Source of the DNA: Diphasiastrum complanatum | Lineage: Eukaryota > Streptophyta > Lycopodiopsida > Lycopodiales > Lycopodiaceae | DNA length: 64,000 nt | Reading direction: 5' to 3' | NCBI GenBank assembly: GCA_029204225.1 | Contig: CM055110.1 | Coordinates: forward strand, 45,904,267 to 45,968,266 | Part shown: positions 46,549 through 59,904 of the stretch, one piece after another | Layout of the letters: every line of letters starts with the position of its first letter | Position numbering within the stretch: position 1 is the first letter of the stretch | Position numbers and translations under genes: made by a program | The notes under the pieces: generated by a model | Seen by the model: the letters and a program-made list of their open reading frames with translations, nothing else | Told to the model about the DNA's origin: nothing | Databases searched by the model: none

Positions 46549-46718
46549 CAAAGGATCAAATTTTTCGATTGACTCGAATTTTTCGAAAAACTCAAGTTTC
46601 TCTAAAGACTCAAATTTTTCGAACGACTCAAAATTTTCGAAAGACTCTAGTATTTCCAGAGACTCGAGTTTTTCCAAAGACTCGACTTTTTCCAAAAGGA
46701 TCGAATTTTTCCAAAGGC
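46549..46718. repeat. 18-bp minisatellite, about nine units
   Basis: Units near AAAGACTCGAATTTTTCG are repeated with variation. The 18-bp period keeps both strands open, giving FSKDSN-type and ESLEKF-type hexapeptide repeats. Neither is likely to be a real protein. Confidence 0.8.
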
Positions 46719-46903
46719 TAATTGTCACCAACAACTTTTGACCCAAACCATTGACCTTCAACCCAAACCATCGGCCGTAACCCAAATTGTAGATCGCCCA
46801 TCATCGACCGTCCATTGTTTGCTTTCAATCATCAATCGCTCGCTCTGAGCATCATCTACGCGTCTCGGCCACCATTGCCCGTCAACCACGGGCACTCACA
46901 ACT

Positions 46904-46922
46904 AGTATATATATATATATAT
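46904..46922. repeat. (TA)n microsatellite
   Basis: About nine TA repeats in front of TGTTGTTGGTC, some 0.9 kb upstream of VQ gene 2. Confidence 0.9.
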
Positions 46923-47829
46923 GTTGTTGGTCAAGCCTAGATGTCCCCACTCGATTCCGTATGTTAGCAGCTCACTCCAGCTCCAGCTCCAGCTGCGACT
47001 CTTGCATTGACGAAGCAACACGTTTCGGGCTTGACGCTTGAAATGGACATATAATCTTTAGAGTCTTGAGAGAAAATCTTTTGAAGCAATGGTTACGGAT
47101 TGATAAGGATGTGCTGGGTAGATTCAGATATTTCAGGATCTTTTGCATAAACAATGTTTCTTGCTTTAATTTTCTTGCCTTGTATAAGAAAGATTAGGTG
47201 TTGTTCCTGTTTCTCTGAAGCAGATCGTCTATGTAGCAGCTCGACTTCCGTCCCGCTTTGGATGCAAGAAGGATCTACATTCTTCTTGTATTGAGTGCTC
47301 TTTAGCTCACAGAATTTGGATGACTCCTTTCTGGGTATCTAGTAAAAATTCCTCCAGTAGGTACTAGGAATTAGGGACTTTGGTGTTAGGGTGGGGTTAT
47401 TGATTAACCTTAATACAGACTCCAGAGTAATTGCCGAGTATTACTGATCTTAAAAGTCGAACAAAATTTGTAAATTTATCTGAAAGTGGAATAAATAACC
47501 GTAATTGTTAAAAATTCGTTACTGAACAAGACTTGATTCAGTGTCAAAAGTTGGGAACAGAAGAAAAATCAGGTGGCTGATATCGTGATCTGATTCTGAT
47601 TCTATTCATGCCGCTCAGTGTCTATGTCCACCTTTTGAGCTTCAGCAACAAGGTTTACAGCTTCCTGGAACATTCAAATAGCCGAAGTTGTATGTTGAAA
47701 GCTCCAAACAAGACCGAGAGGTTGATATTCTCTCTTGAAATACGGCTACAGGGTTTTCAAATCTGGTATGAGCAGTTGGGATTAGTGGATATAAAAGCTT
47801 CTGCTTCCAGTTAGGGAACGGCGAGAGAC
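46923..47829 (+). promoter_or_regulatory. upstream region of VQ gene 2
   Basis: No other gene is convincing; a minus frame at 46972-47154 has no recognised domain. A TATA-like TATAAAA at 47790-47796 lies only about 34 bp before the ATG. If it is used, the leader would be very short, so a more distal promoter is possible. A CTCCAG triplet-type repeat lies near 46975. Confidence 0.4.
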
Positions 47830-48477
47830 ATGGAATCCAGACATAGACCACAGCAACTAAGAATCAGCAAAGAATCCCACAGAATTCGAAAGTCATCTTG
47901 CCCACTTCCAAGTGAGGCACATCGCCCACCAGTTATCATCCACACTCACCCTCCCAAGGTCATCTATACCGATCCACACAACTTCATGTCGCTGGTGCAG
48001 AGGCTGACCGGTTCATTTGCCACGCGCAAGAAATGCCATACAGATAACGCTCTCAACTCGTCAAATTCAGCAGATGGGTCTTGCAACAATCTGACTGCTA
48101 ACAGCCACCGCTGCATCTCAGCACAAAGTCTTCCAAGCAGTGATAGCTCGCGGTATCTCTTCTCTCCAAAGCCTGATTATTTCTCAAAATATGTAGTTCT
48201 CAGAGATGAATTTGCCATGGAAGGAGAGAATCAGGCCGCCTCGGAAGTTTCTCAATCCAATAGTCTTCCTATACCATCGTCATCTTCTCCAGATCGGAAG
48301 TCTCAAAGTGCTGCAGCAAGTCTTCCATGCATCCAGCTCTCTGCAAACACACATGCTCAGCTGGATAATTCATCACTGGCATACACAAATCTATCCCCTG
48401 GTGCTAGAGTTGCTGGTTCGTGGGGAGGTATGGCTTCCAAGGAGTTTGCATATACTTACTTTGTAGAGAGACTCTAA
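47830..48477 (+). CDS. VQ-motif protein 2 (MKS1/VQ-type)
   Basis: An intact 215-residue VQ protein, paralogous to the gene at 12357-12929. The N-terminal block PQQLRISKESHRIRK and the VQ region PPVIIHTHPPKVIYTDPHNF followed by MSLVQRLTG (FxxxVQxLTG, residues 52-61) are well conserved. Shared Ser/Asn-rich segments (NSSNSADG) and a C-terminal ASLPC block align with VQ gene 1. VQ proteins act in the nucleus with WRKY factors and MAP kinases. It is intronless. The last 35 residues extend beyond the paralogue's stop and may be read-through into former 3' sequence. The only stop is TAA at 48475. Confidence 0.9.
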   Translation: MESRHRPQQLRISKESHRIRKSSCPLPSEAHRPPVIIHTHPPKVIYTDPHNFMSLVQRLTGSFATRKKCHTDNALNSSNSADGSCNNLTANSHRCISAQSLPSSDSSRYLFSPKPDYFSKYVVLRDEFAMEGENQAASEVSQSNSLPIPSSSSPDRKSQSAAASLPCIQLSANTHAQLDNSSLAYTNLSPGARVAGSWGGMASKEFAYTYFVERL

Positions 48478-48713
48478 GTTGGAAGGCTGACCTTAAACCT
48501 GATAAAGCACTAGGTTTCTTGATTTGTGACGATTGGCCAAACCCTAAAGTGGTGGTGGATGTACCACTTCCACCCACAAAGATTTTTGTAGTCACATGTT
48601 CGTTGGATGATCTATAGGTCTTGCATCAAATTTTGTAGTGCAAGTGTATGGTGATAGCTAGCTTTTCATTAAGTACAACATACAGAGTGACTGATGTACA
48701 TCCAAGTACAGAG

Positions 48714-48865
48714 GCCTTGTCACATAGGAGCACACGTGCTCCAAGAAAACCTTGCCTATATTGGAGCACATGTGCTCCAGGGTAACGCAGCCTTGTCACA
48801 TAGGAGCACACGTGCTCCAAGAAAACCTTGCCTACATTGGAGCACATGTGCTCCAGGGTAACGCA
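48714..48865. repeat. two 76-bp units with palindromes
   Basis: Units 48714-48789 and 48790-48865 differ at about one base. Each holds GGAGCACACGTGCTCC (7-bp arms, 2-bp spacer) and TGGAGCACATGTGCTCCA, a perfect 18-bp palindrome. It lies 240 bp downstream of VQ gene 2. Confidence 0.92.
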
Positions 48866-49007
48866 TTTTACAGTGACATGGACATGAGCACTTCCATGGA
48901 TGCAAAAATCAACCCTACAAAATTGTTGCAGGTACTATTTTGAATTTTAGTGTACATTCAAATAATCTTATGTGTGGTGATTTGCTTAGGCTAAGTTTTA
49001 TTAACAA

Positions 49008-49350
<343 letters not shown>

Positions 49351-49562
49351 GATTTTATAAATGAAAATGATATTTTACCATAGGTTACTTTGACCCAAAA
49401 GGTCGAGAGTTGTGTAACCATGGTCATTTACTATATTAGGCCTACTAAACTTAGAGTTAAGTTAGTATGAAATTAACTTGGTAGGGACTCATGGGTCCAC
49501 TAGGCCTAATTGTGACATTAAGTACCCCAACTTGACATATTGGAGGTACCTTAGTCTTTCTA

Positions 49563-49818
49563 TGTAACTTATAGAAAGGATAGTCAATAGTCAAGTAGTT
49601 GGATAGCCAATAGTCATGAAGATAGATAGTCATCTTGGACTATATATATGTGTGCATCCCATTTGTATGAGACACTTTTGTAAGAAATATTGACTATTCT
49701 CCTTGGCTGTCCACGAGTTTCTACAAGAGGGTTTCTAGCCATCTCTCTCTTTCTTTTGAGAATGCTTTGTGTGATTGAGTAGTTAAGATTCTGGATCATT
49801 AGGCTTCTATATCCTACA
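49563..49818 (+). repeat. 5' LTR of TR-GAG element
   Basis: 256 bp from TGTAACTTATAG to TATCCTACA. A TATA-like ACTATATATATG lies near 49640. Close in sequence to the 3' LTR, which suggests moderate age. Confidence 0.88.
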
Positions 49819-49830
49819 TGGTATCAGAAC
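49819..49830 (+). other. primer-binding site of TR-GAG element
   Basis: TGGTATCAGAAC directly after the LTR. Confidence 0.88.
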
Positions 49831-49855
49831 AACTACTTCATCATCTACGGAGGTG

Positions 49856-50563
49856 TCTTCCGATGATCAAAAGAAGTGGGATCGATGAGATGCACAAGCA
49901 CATTCCGTCATTGCATTATCAGTGAAGATATCTATCCTTTCTCATATTAGATCATGCAATACTTCCAAAAGTGCTTGGGAGACTCTTGCCAAGATGTTTC
50001 AAGTAAAGAATGCGGCAAAAGTGGTATATCTTTGAAATCAACTTTCTATCTTGAACATGCAAGAAAGTGATTTGCTTACAAACCACTTGACGAAGATCAA
50101 GGATCTTCGAGAGGAGCTTCTTAGTATTGATGAGGTGATTGAGAACTCACAATTTGTATCTATTACTCTCAACTCTCTTCCTAATTCTTACCTTCCATTC
50201 GTGTCATCAATGAGCATTTCTTTTAGGGGACAACAAATCTCCTTCGACGAACTTGTTGGCTTACTTCTTCAAGAAGAGCAAACAATGATCAACTTTGGTG
50301 AACAAAAAGATCAAGCTTTCTTTACAAAAGGCAAAGGCAAAGGCAAGTGGAAAGGGAAGCCTTCTTTCAAAACTTCCAAAGATCATAAAAAATCTAAGGA
50401 AGCGCAAGATCAAGGCTCCAAGAAGAAGGGTAAGTACCACTATTGCAAGAAGTTTGGGCATCACATCAAAGAATGTAGGAAGAGGCTTGCAAAGAAAAAA
50501 CAGAAAGGTAATGATACAAGTACCGCAATCATTACTTTGGAACAACAATTTGGAAAGGAGGAA

Positions 50564-50575
<12 letters not shown>
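49856..50575 (+). pseudogene. gag of TR-GAG element
   Basis: Gag blocks are IRSCNTSKSAWETLAKMFQV before a stop near 50034, and then NMQESDLLTNHLTKIKDLRE, LNSLPNSYLPFVSSMS and LVGLLLQEEQTMINFGEQ in a clean 174-residue frame from 50051. A Lys-rich segment precedes the zinc knuckle HYCKKFGHHIKEC, where the first Cys is His (KYHYC). The stop codon TAG (50573-50575) lies inside the first 12 bp of the 3' LTR. The N-terminal WxxRM part of gag is missing. Confidence 0.78.
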
Positions 50576-53929
<3,354 letters not shown>

Positions 53930-54550
53930 TCATAAGACTCCTAATCTTCATTTGATAGACTTGCTAGTCAAGTGGCTTTTGGATTGCAATACTAAGGCAA
54001 GGTAGAACAAACTCAACAGGCATTACTGCCTAGTGGAGAGCTTATAGGTTGTATGAAATGCCCATAATGTCACTCAAGATTATGCTTTCAATCTGATCTA
54101 CTGGCTTTCACAACTTTAGTACAAGGAGAATCTTATTGGAAGACTTCACCTATCCATTCTATCTAGGATTATATAATGTGCTCTTGTGATAGACTATTAG
54201 AAAACCAGATCACAACATGCGCACGATTTCATCAAGAGAATGTGCATTGTCATCACTAACCAACTCCAAGGAACAGCCAAATCATGTTATGTTGTTTTTG
54301 CAAAGGAATTTGGTGGGCATCAACCACCTTAACCACCTTGGCTTCTACCCATTTGGTGAAATAGTCTATAGCCCCAAGAATATATCAAGCTTGACTCCCG
54401 TGTGAGGCTAGCTAGATCGGACAAAAAAAATCATGTCCCAGGCATTAGTACGGCCTTGTGCAATTTGATTGTCCTTTAGCAAATATCATAGTGTTTTACA
54501 TCATTATGAACATCTTTATGCAATGTCGGCCACCAAAATTCATCTTGAAG
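53930..54550 (-). pseudogene. Ty3/Gypsy integrase remnant
   Basis: Minus-strand frames read GAIDYFTKWVEAKVVKVVDA (the integrase core block after the first catalytic Asp), then YHKSTLYNPR followed by NG-VKSSNK (the catalytic Glu block with Lys in place of Glu), then AVMPVEFVLPCLSIAIQKPL. The order matches Athila/Tat-type integrases (ATDYFTKWVEA, NGQVESTNK, EAVMPVE). Stops are dense. There are no LTRs. Confidence 0.7.
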
Positions 54551-55574
54551 AATCGTATATGTGGTTGTCTCTACTCCAAATTTGTCTTGCTATAAATTGC
54601 TAAGTGACTTTGCTAGAAATTGTCTTGTTCAAAATTCATTGGAAGCTTTATCTAGAGATGATGTGAGACCTATGAAATTTACTTTTGAGGGATGTAATGG
54701 CAAGATTAAGATAGAAATACGTGCAGTTCAAGAAAAGAAGAGCGTTCATGCTTGTAGAGAAGAAGGTGACAAGAGGATAGGAAGGTGGTACCTTTCATTA
54801 GAGGAGTTCTAAATCCAAGAAAGACCCTTTGTAAAGATTCTTTTTATATTTTTTCTCAATTTTTTCTTACACATGGACCAATCAAAACACTCAAATTTGA
54901 AATCTATGTAACGTAACTTTTTGAGTCCACATTTTGATTCCACACTAAAATTGGCATAACTTTTTAGTGGTAAGTCCGAATTTAGTGGAGTTTGGTGCAT
55001 TGGAAAGCGCTTGACAAGAGCTTTCCAATGATATGTTACATGATATACTTCTAAGCTACGATTAAAAAGTTATGACAAGTCAAAAGTATTAGTGTTATAA
55101 TATTTTAATAATATAAACTACATCTTGCACAAATTCTTAAAGGGTCTTTTTGGAGCTCAAAACTCTTCTAATGATAGTTAAAGTCCTATTGATATGGAAG
55201 ATGCTTATGATCATGTTGAATCACTAGCATATTTATCACCTAGTGTAAGGAGTGCACCTGGAATGAGTACTTTTACTATTCCTGTTTTGGCGATTTATGA
55301 AGTTGACATAGATAAGGTAGTTCTCTTTTTCTTGTTGTGTTGCTTTTTTCAACTTCAAGATTACATATAATAAATTGCTATTGCAATGTGTTGATTATGA
55401 TGGTCCACTCACGATCAATAAAATTATGATGATGTATACAAATTTTCACAAGAAATGGTCAAGGTATTTGTTTATAATAGTTAGAAAGTTATTATTCAAG
55501 AGGAAGACATGCAAGCTCTTGCACAAAGAATTTGAGCTTTGTCTTTCCCAAGTAATATGAGGCAGGAACAACTT
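54551..55574. other. unassigned, with one exon-like frame
   Basis: A plus frame at 54561-54812 has no domain. At 55190-55316 a plus frame MEDAYDHVESLAYLSPSVRS ends DIDK just before GTAGTTC, which looks like an exon with a donor site. No partner exon was found. Confidence 0.35.
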
Positions 55575-56175
55575 GCTTTTGAGGGCCCTTGATCTCAGGT
55601 GCAATGCTTACACCGTTTTGGGCATAGGTTCTGATCAACTTTTGCCGAAATCTATATACATTGTCAGGAGTATATGGCTCAAGAGTGAACTGTCATCACA
55701 AAACACGAGAATAAGCAAATTACAAACAATGATAGTAAGGAAATATGAATCAAAATGAAAGGAATTACAAATGAATAGAATATTATCTTTTCAATATCTA
55801 CATCCACTTGTAAATTATACCACTCAAAAAATAGCTTCGTATTGTATAGGACGAACCATCGTCCTTTTGCTGTACACACTGCATATATAGAACGAAAATT
55901 AGTAATATTATGATAGAAAATTTATTTATGCTATGATGATAGATTTGAACTAAAAAAGGAATACATGCATATCAGAGATAAATTGAATATACCTTCGAGA
56001 GATCTAATGGTTAATTCTCCAATTGAGGTTGCCGTTGTTGGTATTTCTCGAACGACATCATGAAGTAGAGAATCAAATTCTCTATGTGTATTTACAGCTG
56101 AGTTTAATTTTACACACAGAAAATCTGATACTCCCTCCTTATTTATTTTTAAAGAAAGAATGTTCAGGCTCCAAT
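55575..56175 (-). other. three exon-like minus-strand segments
   Basis: Segment 1 (about 56170-55992) reads SLNILSLKINKEGVSDFLCV ... TSIGELTIRSLE and ends at a donor-like GTATATTC. Segment 2 (about 55877-55795) follows an acceptor TATATATGCAG and reads AKGRWFVLYNTKLFFEWYNL. Segment 3 (about 55688-55560) follows TGATGACAG and reads FTLEPYTPDNVYRFRQKLIR and TYAQNGVSIAPEI. They share orientation with the H3-like gene upstream and could be its downstream exons or a separate gene. No family is assigned. Confidence 0.4.
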
Positions 56176-56313
56176 GCCGACTGCAACAACCAAAATACAA
56201 ATATCGATAAATCCATACTTATCAAAGCAATCCTTACTTATTAAAGCAATGCCGCATGCAACAATCCAGATTAAAGCAACAAAAACAAAAGAGCAATCCT
56301 TACTTATTTTCAT

Positions 56314-56523
56314 ATGGAATCAAATAAAATTTTGCCACAGGACTACATTCAAATACTATTCTGCAAAAAAGATTCTCCGGCTTGTACTATTACATCTGAA
56401 ATTTTTGAAGTTTTATCTTTCAGCTCGACACAAAATGTGGGACCTAATCTAAAGCTTTTACGTGAATCTGGAAGAAAAAAATCAAAAAAATTGCCGAGAA
56501 GATCAATTTTATTAGCTAGGTAG
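56314..56523 (+). other. short basic plus-strand frame, unassigned
   Basis: 69 codons ending in a very basic tail (GRKKSKKLPRRS). No domain is recognised. It lies between the H3-like frame and the exon-like segments, in the opposite orientation. Confidence 0.25.
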
Positions 56524-56594
56524 GCCTCTACTGGTTATAATGGTCAGAATCAAAATATACTTGGGCAGGATCGTATGGAATTCTTACAAAAAGA

Positions 56595-57045
56595 TTATGT
56601 ATAGGAGGTAGTCAACAAGTTGGTTCTATCCAGAGGCAGGTCTCTGGACGTGCTGGCGTTATCAATATGCACACCAGAATAACGGTTTCGAAGTATTCTG
56701 AGAATGACGAAATCTTTTGGCATGATGGTGACACGATTACCATGCACTGCCAAAAGACAAATATCCTCAAAAAACTGGGACAAAAAATCTTCTGCAGCAC
56801 CCTGTAAGGTCTGCATGGCTGTCACGACAAAACGAATATTTAGCCCAAGTGACAGAGTGACATTCCTTACAGATCGGCCGAAAGGAGCTCTAGGGATCAA
56901 TAGTTCAGTTGATCTCTGGAGTTTTCTAATCTCCCTCAGCCAGACCTACTTCCTGCGACATCTATGCAATACCAGGGGAAACACGGGCATGGGATAGCTG
57001 TACAGTGGTTATGGCATGGGAAGTGGATTTGGTCCTAGACATCAT
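56595..57045 (-). pseudogene. histone H3-like gene (divergent, broken)
   Basis: The minus strand encodes a recognisable H3 fold: WLREIRKLQRSTELLI (alpha-N), PFGRSVRNVTLSLGLNIRF (alpha-1), MQTLQGAAEDFLSQFFED (alpha-2), and LLAVHGNRVTIMPKDFVIL (loop 2 to alpha-3). Upstream in another frame is MMSRTKSTSHA, like the H3 tail start (RTK). AAEDFL and KDF resemble centromeric H3 more than canonical H3 (ASEAYL, KDIQL), but loop 1 has canonical length. The N-tail is shorter than in H3. One frameshift near 56965 and one in-frame TAG near 56957 break it, unless unusual splicing removes them. About 28 residues follow the fold. It is transcribed from the divergent promoter shared with the QDLV gene. Confidence 0.72.
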
Positions 57046-57123
57046 TCTGAGAAGAAGAAAATTAACAAAAAAAAGTTTGAACAAAAGCGCAGGGATTGAA
57101 AACAAAAAAATTTGCGAGAAGGG

Positions 57124-57307
57124 GGCACTTGAGATCGATACCAAAACTGAATATTGGTTTTGAGCGCAAGATATACATAGAATAATTTTAAGAAACAAGA
57201 TGCGCGCTCGAAAGCGATATTGGACTAACAACGGTATTGGTCTCGAGCGCACTGTGAGAAGGTGGACGATGAAATGATGTAAAGGCGCGCTTGAGAGCGA
57301 TATTGGG
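57124..57307. promoter_or_regulatory. motif array in leader of H3-like gene
   Basis: Five copies of about GCGCTTGARNNCGATATTG in alternating orientation: 57124-57141 (+), 57150-57172 (-), 57202-57223 (+), 57232-57252 (-), 57284-57307 (+). They lie between the leftward TATA box and the H3-like ATG. The alternating orientation could fold into hairpins in RNA. Confidence 0.72.
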
Positions 57308-57353
57308 AGCGAAAACCAAAAATTCTACAAAAAAAAATGAAAATTTCGAGGAC

Positions 57354-57619
57354 TTATATATACAAAATTTTTGCATGTGTGAAAAGACGGCGAAAGACAC
57401 GTGTCATCATCTGATTGGTCCACGTGGAATGTCCATACTGACAATGATGGCCTCATTATGAGGACACGTGCACGAATCCCTTTTCGATGCGTGTCATTCT
57501 CGCACGTGACAGATGTTAGATCAATCATTGTCTGTACGACGTATTAATTCTGACCAATCATACGTCGACACATGTTCCTTCGTAACTCCTCCACACGTGC
57601 AATTTTTTTTTTATAAATA
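57354..57619. promoter_or_regulatory. divergent promoter with five G-boxes
   Basis: The region has a leftward TATA (57354-57362, minus TATATATAA) and a rightward TATA (57612-57619, TATAAATA). Between them are five perfect CACGTG boxes (57398, 57421, 57465, 57503 and 57594) and two CCAAT boxes facing outward (57414-57418 on minus; 57554-57558 on plus). CACGTG is bound by plant bZIP and bHLH factors, including ABA and light regulators. The symmetric layout indicates a bidirectional promoter for the H3-like and QDLV genes. Confidence 0.72.
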
Positions 57620-57666
57620 GGTCATTTTCGGCTTGGAGTTTCACGCAAATTTTCAAATTCTTGGCC

Positions 57667-57899
57667 GGATATCGATTTCAAGCGCGCCATTTGCACTGAT
57701 TACCCTCCGTTGACTAACTTGCGCTTGGAACCGATATTGCCTCGTTCGGTATCGCATTCAAGTGCACCTTACATCTCCTTTTTTTGTCTGCTCTTTGTTC
57801 ACGCGCTCGGATCCAATACTCTGATTTCTAATCTCTTTAGAGCGCACTTTTTCTTGAGGTTCTTGTCTGACTTGCAGTTTGCGCCTGAGAGCGTACATC
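57667..57899. promoter_or_regulatory. motif array in leader of QDLV gene copy 3
   Basis: Copies of the same motif lie at 57667-57688 (-), 57719-57741 (+), 57745-57769 (-), 57801-57820 (+) and 57878-57899 (+). They mirror the array on the other side of the promoter. The last copy ends about 18 bp before the QDLV ATG. Confidence 0.7.
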
Positions 57900-57907
57900 T
57901 GTAGTTT

Positions 57908-58446
57908 TTGTTTAAAATGTCTAATTTTGATTCTAGTTTGTTTTCTTTTTCTCATGAATTTGGTATTACTGATAGTTTGGAGTATTCCAAATCTCTTTTT
58001 TCTCCTTTTCTTTTTATTCTTTCTTCTATTACTGGGGGTCCTGGTGTGGAGGCATTTTCTAAGATATATCTCAGATTTAAGTCTCTGCTCAATACTCCGT
58101 TATTCAGATCTCAGAATAAAGACAAGATTCATTATCAGGACCTGGTGGCACTCGACAAACATATCTATAAAGCTAAGCTTGACAGAATGTTCACCAAGTT
58201 ATATAATGATTTCAAGTCTGTAGATGAGTGTCCAATTCACAATAAAAAATATAGATTTGTTGATTTTCAGTCTACATTTGTTTTTTTTTTCTTTTGTTAG
58301 ATATTTCTGACGATTCAGAAGCTGTCCCTTCCACTTCTGAAGCTACTTCTTCCAGTGGTACAAAGTCTGAAAAGTCAAAGATTGCAGATATAGATATTGT
58401 TTTTATTGTAAAGCATCAATGTTTGCATGCCATTGATTGGATTTGA
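57908..58446 (+). pseudogene. QDLV protein gene, copy 3
   Basis: The frame starts MFKMSNFDSSLF (a second ATG at 57917 fits copy 1 better) and runs 130 codons. A T-run causes a frame change at about 58270, and the reading continues as DISDDSEAVPSTSEATSSSG to a TGA near 58446. Homology to 19773-20363 is seen in LEY, SPF/APF, TP-x12-QDLV, FK-x4-C-x-I-H, TFVF and ISDD with almost the same spacing. The T-run may be the end of a short intron (CTTTTGTTAG) or slippage. The later parts of the copy 1 protein are missing. Function unknown. Confidence 0.65.
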
Positions 58447-58627
58447 CATTGTATCATTAAATACAATCAATTGAGGCTGGGATTAAGACCTCTTAAAGTG
58501 ATTTTCAGAAACCACCAAGAAGAAGATTCAAGTTTTTAGTCATTTTTGGTCCAAAAATAGTCAAAATTGACTTGATTTGATATGTCTTTGATAGATTCTC
58601 ATCTAATCTTCATTTCATCTTTGTGAG

Positions 58628-59747
58628 TGTTGGATTTACTTCTTCTACTCTCCTTAAATCTCATTTTAATCTGCCTTCATGCTGCATATTTACTAACATT
58701 GTCGTGCAGCCTGCATATTTACACCCAAATTCGCACAGACAAATAAAAGGTGAAAGAATCGCGACACTGTGTTTTTACGCAGGGTATGGTGACAGGCAAA
58801 AAGGGGACACTATCCTACAGAATGCCAAAGGTGCCTTAAAATCAAAGGCACCCTGTAAATCTAATCCTAAGGCTATTCGTAAGAGTGACACATTTTTTGC
58901 ATCGTCATCACCAACGGTCACCTCAGCACTGACTGACGTCGCACCCCGCTTCCCCTTATGTAGCTGCGCTAATAGACTGGACAACGACTGCGGCCATCCA
59001 CGATCTCTTACAGACAACACATCCACTGTACTTTCCACATCTGCACACTTGTAATATAATGTATATATACTGGATATCATTCGTGTATTCAAGTTAATGG
59101 GTAAATAAGTTGATGAGTGAAGAAACAGATACAGAAGTAGACGAAGTAGATGCCCTGAGCATTGATTCTTCATTCTTGTCAGATTTAAGGTTTCATCCCT
59201 TTTTACATATTGAAATAAGTTTCGTAGGGCACGCGGTTTCGTCCGCTATTATCTTCTGCTCTACCGCATTATTGACATGTATACATGATATACTTATTCT
59301 GATACAGTTTTTTGTTCTGCATTCAGATCCATGTTAATATTGCTATGCTTATTCTTCATTATGTCTGATCTTTTTATTTGTTCTTTTTGGTAATAGACAA
59401 CTAACATTTAGTCTTGTCTTTCACGAATCATTCGCGATTAATTATCAGTCGAGCACAGTCTAGCTCTTCGCAAATCACTCGCGACATATAATTTGTTTGG
59501 CTATTCGCGACAAATTATTCATCTAGCGCTTCATCTATTAATGTTTGGCTACGTAATCTAGAATGACCGTGATTTCTATCACTAAAGTTCTGTCAGTCTG
59601 ATAGGCGTAGTCATGCTTACGGAGAGAGTCGTATAACTCATTCTGCTGCACACGAATATTTTCTGTTTGAGTTCGTTTCTCGTTCGCTTATTGTTCGAGT
59701 TTGTGTCTCGTTTGTGTTCGTTATACATCTCCCCTCTCTCTCCAACA
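58628..59747 (+). repeat. 5' LTR of Copia C
   Basis: 1120 bp from TGTTGGATTTACTTC to CTCTCTCCAACA. The first about 85 bp match the 3' LTR at 63917-64000. TATA-like TATATATACTGG near 59060. Confidence 0.93.
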
Positions 59748-59760
59748 TGGTATCAGAGCC
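59748..59760 (+). other. primer-binding site of Copia C
   Basis: TGGTATCAGAGCC directly after the LTR, complementary to initiator methionine tRNA. Confidence 0.93.
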
Positions 59761-59904
59761 ATTTTCATAGCTTGATTAGCTTCCACAATACAAGACTCTA
59801 CTAGCCGATAGAGTAATTGTTTTCTTGTTTTGTATTTTTCAGTATCAGATTCTCATACTTAAGTCACTAATAGTTTTTCCTATTACTTAGACTAACTCTT
59901 CCAC

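Noticed and set aside
46972-47154. 60-codon minus frame upstream of VQ gene 2
   Set aside because: The C-terminal QLELELE comes from a CTCCAG repeat. No domain, and it lies in the presumed promoter region.
55560-55880. Segments GRWFVLYNTKLF and FRQKLIRTYAQNGVSIAPE compared with the Argonaute MID region
   Set aside because: There is a loose order resemblance only. No PAZ, no MID pocket residues and no PIWI domain are present, so naming it would be a guess.
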